Shown: piece after piece, positions 60,775 through 64,000 of the stretch
Position numbering within the stretch: position 1 is the stretch's first letter
Layout of the letters: each line of letters begins with the position of its first letter
The notes under the pieces: model-generated
Told to the model about the DNA's origin: nothing
What the model saw: only the letters and a program-made list of their open reading frames with translations
Databases searched by the model: none
Assembly: GCA_947303805.1 (NCBI GenBank)
Contig: CAMYZE010000004.1
Location: forward strand, 1-64,000
Direction of reading: 5' to 3'
DNA length: 64,000 nucleotides
From: an uncultured Clostridia bacterium
Lineage (GTDB): Bacteria; Bacillota; Clostridia; Lachnospirales; Lachnospiraceae
Translations under genes and position numbers: made by a program

Positions 60775-62091
60775 TTATTTCTTTCTGCCAATCTTTTTAA
60801 AATACTCTCTTATCTTTTCTTCATAGCCTATATCTGTAGGCTCATAAAATTTTACATCTTTTATCTCATTAGGCAAATACTGCTGGTCCACATAGTGATT
60901 TGGATAGTCGTGAGCATATTTATAGCCTATGCCTCGACCAAGATTTTCTGCTCCTTTGTGAGTTCCTCTTAAATAACTTGGTATAGTTAAATTTCCTTTT
61001 TCATTCACTATCCCCATCGCCTTTTCTAAACCAAGATAAGAAGCATTTGACTTTGGAGATGATGCTATATAAGTTGCAGCTTGAGCAAGGATGATTCTCG
61101 CCTCAGGTAGTCCAACTCTCTCTACCGCCTGCGCTACCGATGTTGCGACGCAGATTGCCATAGGATTTGCATTCCCAACATCTTCTGATGCAGATATCAT
61201 CATTCGTCTTGCGATAAATTTTATATCTTCTCCAGCTGATAGCATCTTCGCAAGATAGTAAAGTGCCGCATCAGGATCTGAACCACGAAGTGATTTTATA
61301 AATGCACTTATAGTATCGTAGTGATTGTCGCCATCTTTATCATATTTTATTGCTCTCTTCTGAATACACTGTTCTGCGACATTTAAATCTATATTTATAA
61401 TTCCATCTTTTCCTTTTTCAGTTGTGAGAACTGCAAGTTCAATAGCATTTAATGCTGCTCTCGCATCACCATCTGAAACTCTCGCCAAAAAATCTGCTGC
61501 ATCGTCAGTTATTTTTGCATTAAATGATTTTACTCCCTTGTCAGATTCAAATGTCCTATGTATCAAAGTTAAAATATTTTCTTTACTGAGTGGCTTTAAT
61601 TCAAATATTCTTGAACGAGATAAGAGCGCACTATTAACTTCAAAATATGGATTCTCAGTTGTGGCACCAATTAAAATTATCGTTCCATCTTCTACATATG
61701 GAAGTAAAAAATCTTGCTGCGATTTATTGAACCTATGTATCTCATCAATAAATAATATAGACTTACTTCCTTTGGTAGCAATATTTTGTTTAGCATCTTC
61801 AACAACTGCTTCCATATCTTTCTTACCAGCGGTCGTAGCATTTACTTGATAAAAATTTGCCTTCGTAGTATTTGCTATGACTTTAGCGAGTGTAGTCTTC
61901 CCAACACCAGGCGGCCCATACAATATTATAGAACTTAATTTATCAGCTTTTATCGCACGATAAAGAAGCTTGCCCTCGCCAATTATTTCTTCCTGACCGA
62001 CAACCTCTTCAAGTGTAGTTGGCCTCATACGAGATGCAAGCGGTGCTTCGTTATCTTTCCACTTTTCTTCCATGTAATCGAATACATTCAT
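60775..62091 (-). CDS. rarA: replication-associated recombination protein RarA (MgsA)
   Basis: 438 residues, full length AAA+ ATPase. Walker A LYGPPGVGKTTL (~59-66), Walker B SILFIDEIHRF, sensor GATTENPYFEVNSALLSR, then the MgsA tetramerisation tail (EDVGNANPMAICVATS..YLRGTHKGAENLGRG). Acts at stalled forks with RecA and SSB. -10 TATAAT at 62106-62101 lies 9 bases before the ATG, and no Shine-Dalgarno is present. Confidence 0.95.
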   Translation of the reverse strand: MNVFDYMEEKWKDNEAPLASRMRPTTLEEVVGQEEIIGEGKLLYRAIKADKLSSIILYGPPGVGKTTLAKVIANTTKANFYQVNATTAGKKDMEAVVEDAKQNIATKGSKSILFIDEIHRFNKSQQDFLLPYVEDGTIILIGATTENPYFEVNSALLSRSRIFELKPLSKENILTLIHRTFESDKGVKSFNAKITDDAADFLARVSDGDARAALNAIELAVLTTEKGKDGIINIDLNVAEQCIQKRAIKYDKDGDNHYDTISAFIKSLRGSDPDAALYYLAKMLSAGEDIKFIARRMMISASEDVGNANPMAICVATSVAQAVERVGLPEARIILAQAATYIASSPKSNASYLGLEKAMGIVNEKGNLTIPSYLRGTHKGAENLGRGIGYKYAHDYPNHYVDQQYLPNEIKDVKFYEPTDIGYEEKIREYFKKIGRKK

Positions 62092-62185
62092 AGGTTTATT
62101 ATTATAGCAAATATTTCAATATTTATATAGGTTAAGAGCATATAACTTTTTGCAATCGCTTGCTATAGCCATTTATCTGCATTTT

Positions 62186-62241
62186 ATGATATAACTTTTA
62201 GTTATACCTATATGATACTTTTAAACAAAAAGTTATATCAT
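62186..62241. promoter_or_regulatory. inverted repeat upstream of the liv promoter
   Basis: Arms ATGATATAACTTTT (62186-62199) and AAAAGTTATATCAT (62228-62241) are perfect complements. A third half-site ATATAACTTTTT lies at about 62140. The right arm ends four bases before the -35 box, so a regulator pair bound here could control liv. Confidence 0.5.
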
Positions 62242-62244
62242 GTA

Positions 62245-62273
62245 TTGTATTTTATCGCATTTTTTAGTATATT
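62245..62273 (+). promoter_or_regulatory. livJ promoter
   Basis: -35 TTGTAT (62245-62250), 17-base spacer, -10 TATATT (62268-62273); AGGAGG lies ahead of the ATG. Confidence 0.6.
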
Positions 62274-62306
62274 TAATCTACAACTTTTTAGGAGGATTTT
62301 ATTATT

Positions 62307-63491
62307 ATGAAAAAACTTTTATCTGTACTTCTTGCTTTAACACTTGCTACTACACTTTTCGCATGTGGACAAAAGCAAGCTACAAACACTACTGCAGAAA
62401 ATACTCCTGCAGCAACAGACGCACCACAAGTATTCAAAGTTGGTGGTATTGGACCTATAACTGGAGGTGCAGCCGTATATGGACAAGCTGTACAAAATGG
62501 AATTAAAATAGCTATAGATGAGATTAATGCAAATGGCGGTTTTAATGGTTATCAAGTTGAGTATCATTTTGCTGACGACGAGCACGATGCTGAAAAAGCT
62601 GTCAATGCTTACAACTCACTTAAAGACTGGGGTATGCAATTATTAATTGGAACTACTACTTCATCACCTTGTCTTGCAGTTGCAGACAAGACAAGTGCAG
62701 ACAACATGTTCCAAATTACTCCATCAGGTTCTGCAGTTGATTGTACTGCAAACCCAAATGTATTCAGAATGTGTTTCTCAGATCCTGACCAAGGTATTGC
62801 ATCAGCTCAATACATCGACAGCCACAACCTTGCAAAGAAAGTAGGAATCATCTACGACGCATCTGATGTATATTCTACTGGTATCTATGAGAAATTCGTA
62901 CAAGAAGCAGCTGGAAAGAATTTTGAAGTAGTTGCTGAAGAGCAATTCACTGCAGATTCTAAAACTGATTTCACTACTCAACTTACAAAACTTAAAGGCG
63001 CAGATGCTGACCTCGTATTCTTACCATTCTATTATTCAGAGGCTGCACTTGTATTAAATCAAGCTAAGCAAATGGGATATGCTCCAACATTCTTTGGATG
63101 TGATGGTATGGATGGTATCCTTACACTTGAGAACTTTGACAAATCGCTCGCAGAAGGACTTATGCTCCTTACACCATTCTCAGCAGATGCTACTGACGAT
63201 TTAACAGTAAACTTTGTTGGTGAATATCAAAAGAGACATGGCGAGATTCCTAACCAATTCGCAGCTGACTCTTATGACTGTGCATATGCACTTAAGCTCG
63301 CAATTGAGAAGGCAAATGTAACACCAGCAAGTTCTGTTTCAGACATTTGCAACGCTGTAAAATCAGCTATGACTTCTATCACACTTAAAGGTCTTACTGG
63401 CGATAGCATTAGCTGGAAATCAAACGGAGAACCAAATAAGACACCAAAGGCAGTTGTAATCAAAGATGGTGCTTATGCATTAGCAAATTAA
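62307..63491 (+). CDS. livJ: branched-chain amino-acid-binding lipoprotein
   Basis: 394 residues. Lipobox LFAC with Cys at 20. The Peripla_BP_6 fold: VFKVGGIGPITGGAAVYGQAVQNGIKIAIDEINANGGFNG, LLIGTTTSSPCLAVADKTSADNMFQITPSGS, KKVGIIYDASDVYSTGIYEKF and GMDGILTLENF. It captures Leu, Ile or Val (perhaps other amino acids) for the LivHMGF transporter. AGGAGG precedes the ATG. First gene of an operon that leaves the window. Confidence 0.93.
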   Translation: MKKLLSVLLALTLATTLFACGQKQATNTTAENTPAATDAPQVFKVGGIGPITGGAAVYGQAVQNGIKIAIDEINANGGFNGYQVEYHFADDEHDAEKAVNAYNSLKDWGMQLLIGTTTSSPCLAVADKTSADNMFQITPSGSAVDCTANPNVFRMCFSDPDQGIASAQYIDSHNLAKKVGIIYDASDVYSTGIYEKFVQEAAGKNFEVVAEEQFTADSKTDFTTQLTKLKGADADLVFLPFYYSEAALVLNQAKQMGYAPTFFGCDGMDGILTLENFDKSLAEGLMLLTPFSADATDDLTVNFVGEYQKRHGEIPNQFAADSYDCAYALKLAIEKANVTPASSVSDICNAVKSAMTSITLKGLTGDSISWKSNGEPNKTPKAVVIKDGAYALAN

Positions 63492-63493
63492 TT

Positions 63494-64000
63494 ATGGATT
63501 TTTTAACATATTTTGTAAACGGGCTTAGTCTCGGATCAATATATGCAATTATAGCACTTGGCTATACCATGGTATATGGTATAGCCAAAATGCTTAATTT
63601 TGCACATGGTGATGTGTTAATGATTGGATCATACATCACTTTTGTTTTTATGAGTCAAATGGGTATAAACCCAATAATAAGTGTTTTGCTTGCAGCAATA
63701 TGTTGCACATTTATAGGTGTTATTATAGAAAGAATTGCTTATAAACCACTAAGAGGTGCCAACTCACTTGCAGTTCTCATAACTGCAATTGGTGTTTCTT
63801 ATTTCTTACAGAATATTTCACTACTTATATTTGGAGCAAACACTAAAAGCTTTAAGAGTATTGTTACTATTCCTCCACTAAAACTTTTTGATGGACAACT
63901 TATGATATCTAGTGAAAGTATAGTAACTATAGCTCTTTGTATAATTATAATGCTTGCACTCACAACATTTATCAATAAAACAAAAATGGGTCAAGCGATG
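63494..64000 (+). CDS. livH: branched-chain amino-acid ABC permease, partial
   Basis: ATG at 63494, two bases after livJ, open to the window end (169 codons). The start has GLSLGSIYAIIALGYTMVYGIAKMLNFAHGDVLMIGSY, the LivH signature, and several membrane helices follow. The right end is cut by the window. Confidence 0.92.
   Translation, partial: MDFLTYFVNGLSLGSIYAIIALGYTMVYGIAKMLNFAHGDVLMIGSYITFVFMSQMGINPIISVLLAAICCTFIGVIIERIAYKPLRGANSLAVLITAIGVSYFLQNISLLIFGANTKSFKSIVTIPPLKLFDGQLMISSESIVTIALCIIIMLALTTFINKTKMGQAM

Noticed and set aside
1-64000. CRISPR array, rRNA operon or prophage
   Set aside because: No regularly spaced repeats, no rRNA sequence and no phage structural or integrase genes were seen.

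Overview
The window is AT-rich DNA from a Firmicute, most likely a member of the class Clostridia. The evidence is a Gram-positive PolC, the linked block asp23(yloU)-fakA(yloV)-recG and rsmD-coaD, a DarA-type c-di-AMP receptor, Shine-Dalgarno motifs of the AGGAGG type, and a desulfoferrodoxin that points to an anaerobe. No rRNA, prophage or CRISPR array was seen. The species cannot be named from this sequence.

Layout. 1-7100 is accessory DNA. It holds three paralogous secreted proteins that share an EF-hand-like N-terminal segment, an IS3-family element with a -1 frameshift, a 68-bp direct repeat that brackets two of the paralogs, and a compact locus at about 2279-2536. That locus looks like a chromosomal Fst/par-type type I toxin-antitoxin system. 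7100-23500 is housekeeping: polC (with a degenerate proofreading site), rseP, folA, a YitT protein, an RluA-type synthase, coaD, rsmD, recG, fakA-like and asp23. 23560-29400 is accessory again: a RelB/ParE-type pair, a metallo-beta-lactamase-fold hydrolase between two copies of a ~105-bp MITE-like element, an isochorismatase-like hydrolase overlapping an unknown membrane protein preceded by a chain of micro-ORFs, an iron-sulfur flavoprotein, a LURP-one protein and a PIN/NYN protein. 29400-32900 has two transporters, a short HypE-like protein, a micro membrane protein and tRNA-Glu/tRNA-Cys.

32900-41200 is transport: an mglBAC galactose-type ABC operon ending in an orphan binding lipoprotein, BrnQ, a DAACS symporter and a TlpA-like lipoprotein. 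41400-49060 has darA, then the pair alpha-2-macroglobulin and PBP1C, a module better known from Gram-negative bacteria. 49100-54850 holds CIRCE-controlled dnaJ, a DUF6273-like lipoprotein, superoxide reductase, galK, galM and a very short MAT-like protein. galK and galM with mglBAC give a galactose uptake and entry route, but galT and galE are not in the window. 54900-60760 runs fba-plsY-rfbH-glycosyltransferase-antiporter and a secreted protein. 60775-64000 has rarA and the start of a branched-chain amino-acid (liv) ABC operon that leaves the window.

Most notable: the type I toxin-antitoxin candidate, whose short antisense RNA carries a near-copy of the sequence opposite the toxin start codon; the PolC lacking recognisable proofreading residues; several housekeeping genes whose -10 boxes lie only 7-9 bases before the start codon (leaderless mRNAs); a dispersed REP-like repeat; and an apparent ATC start codon for pbpC. 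All functional statements come from reading sequence; no database search was run.
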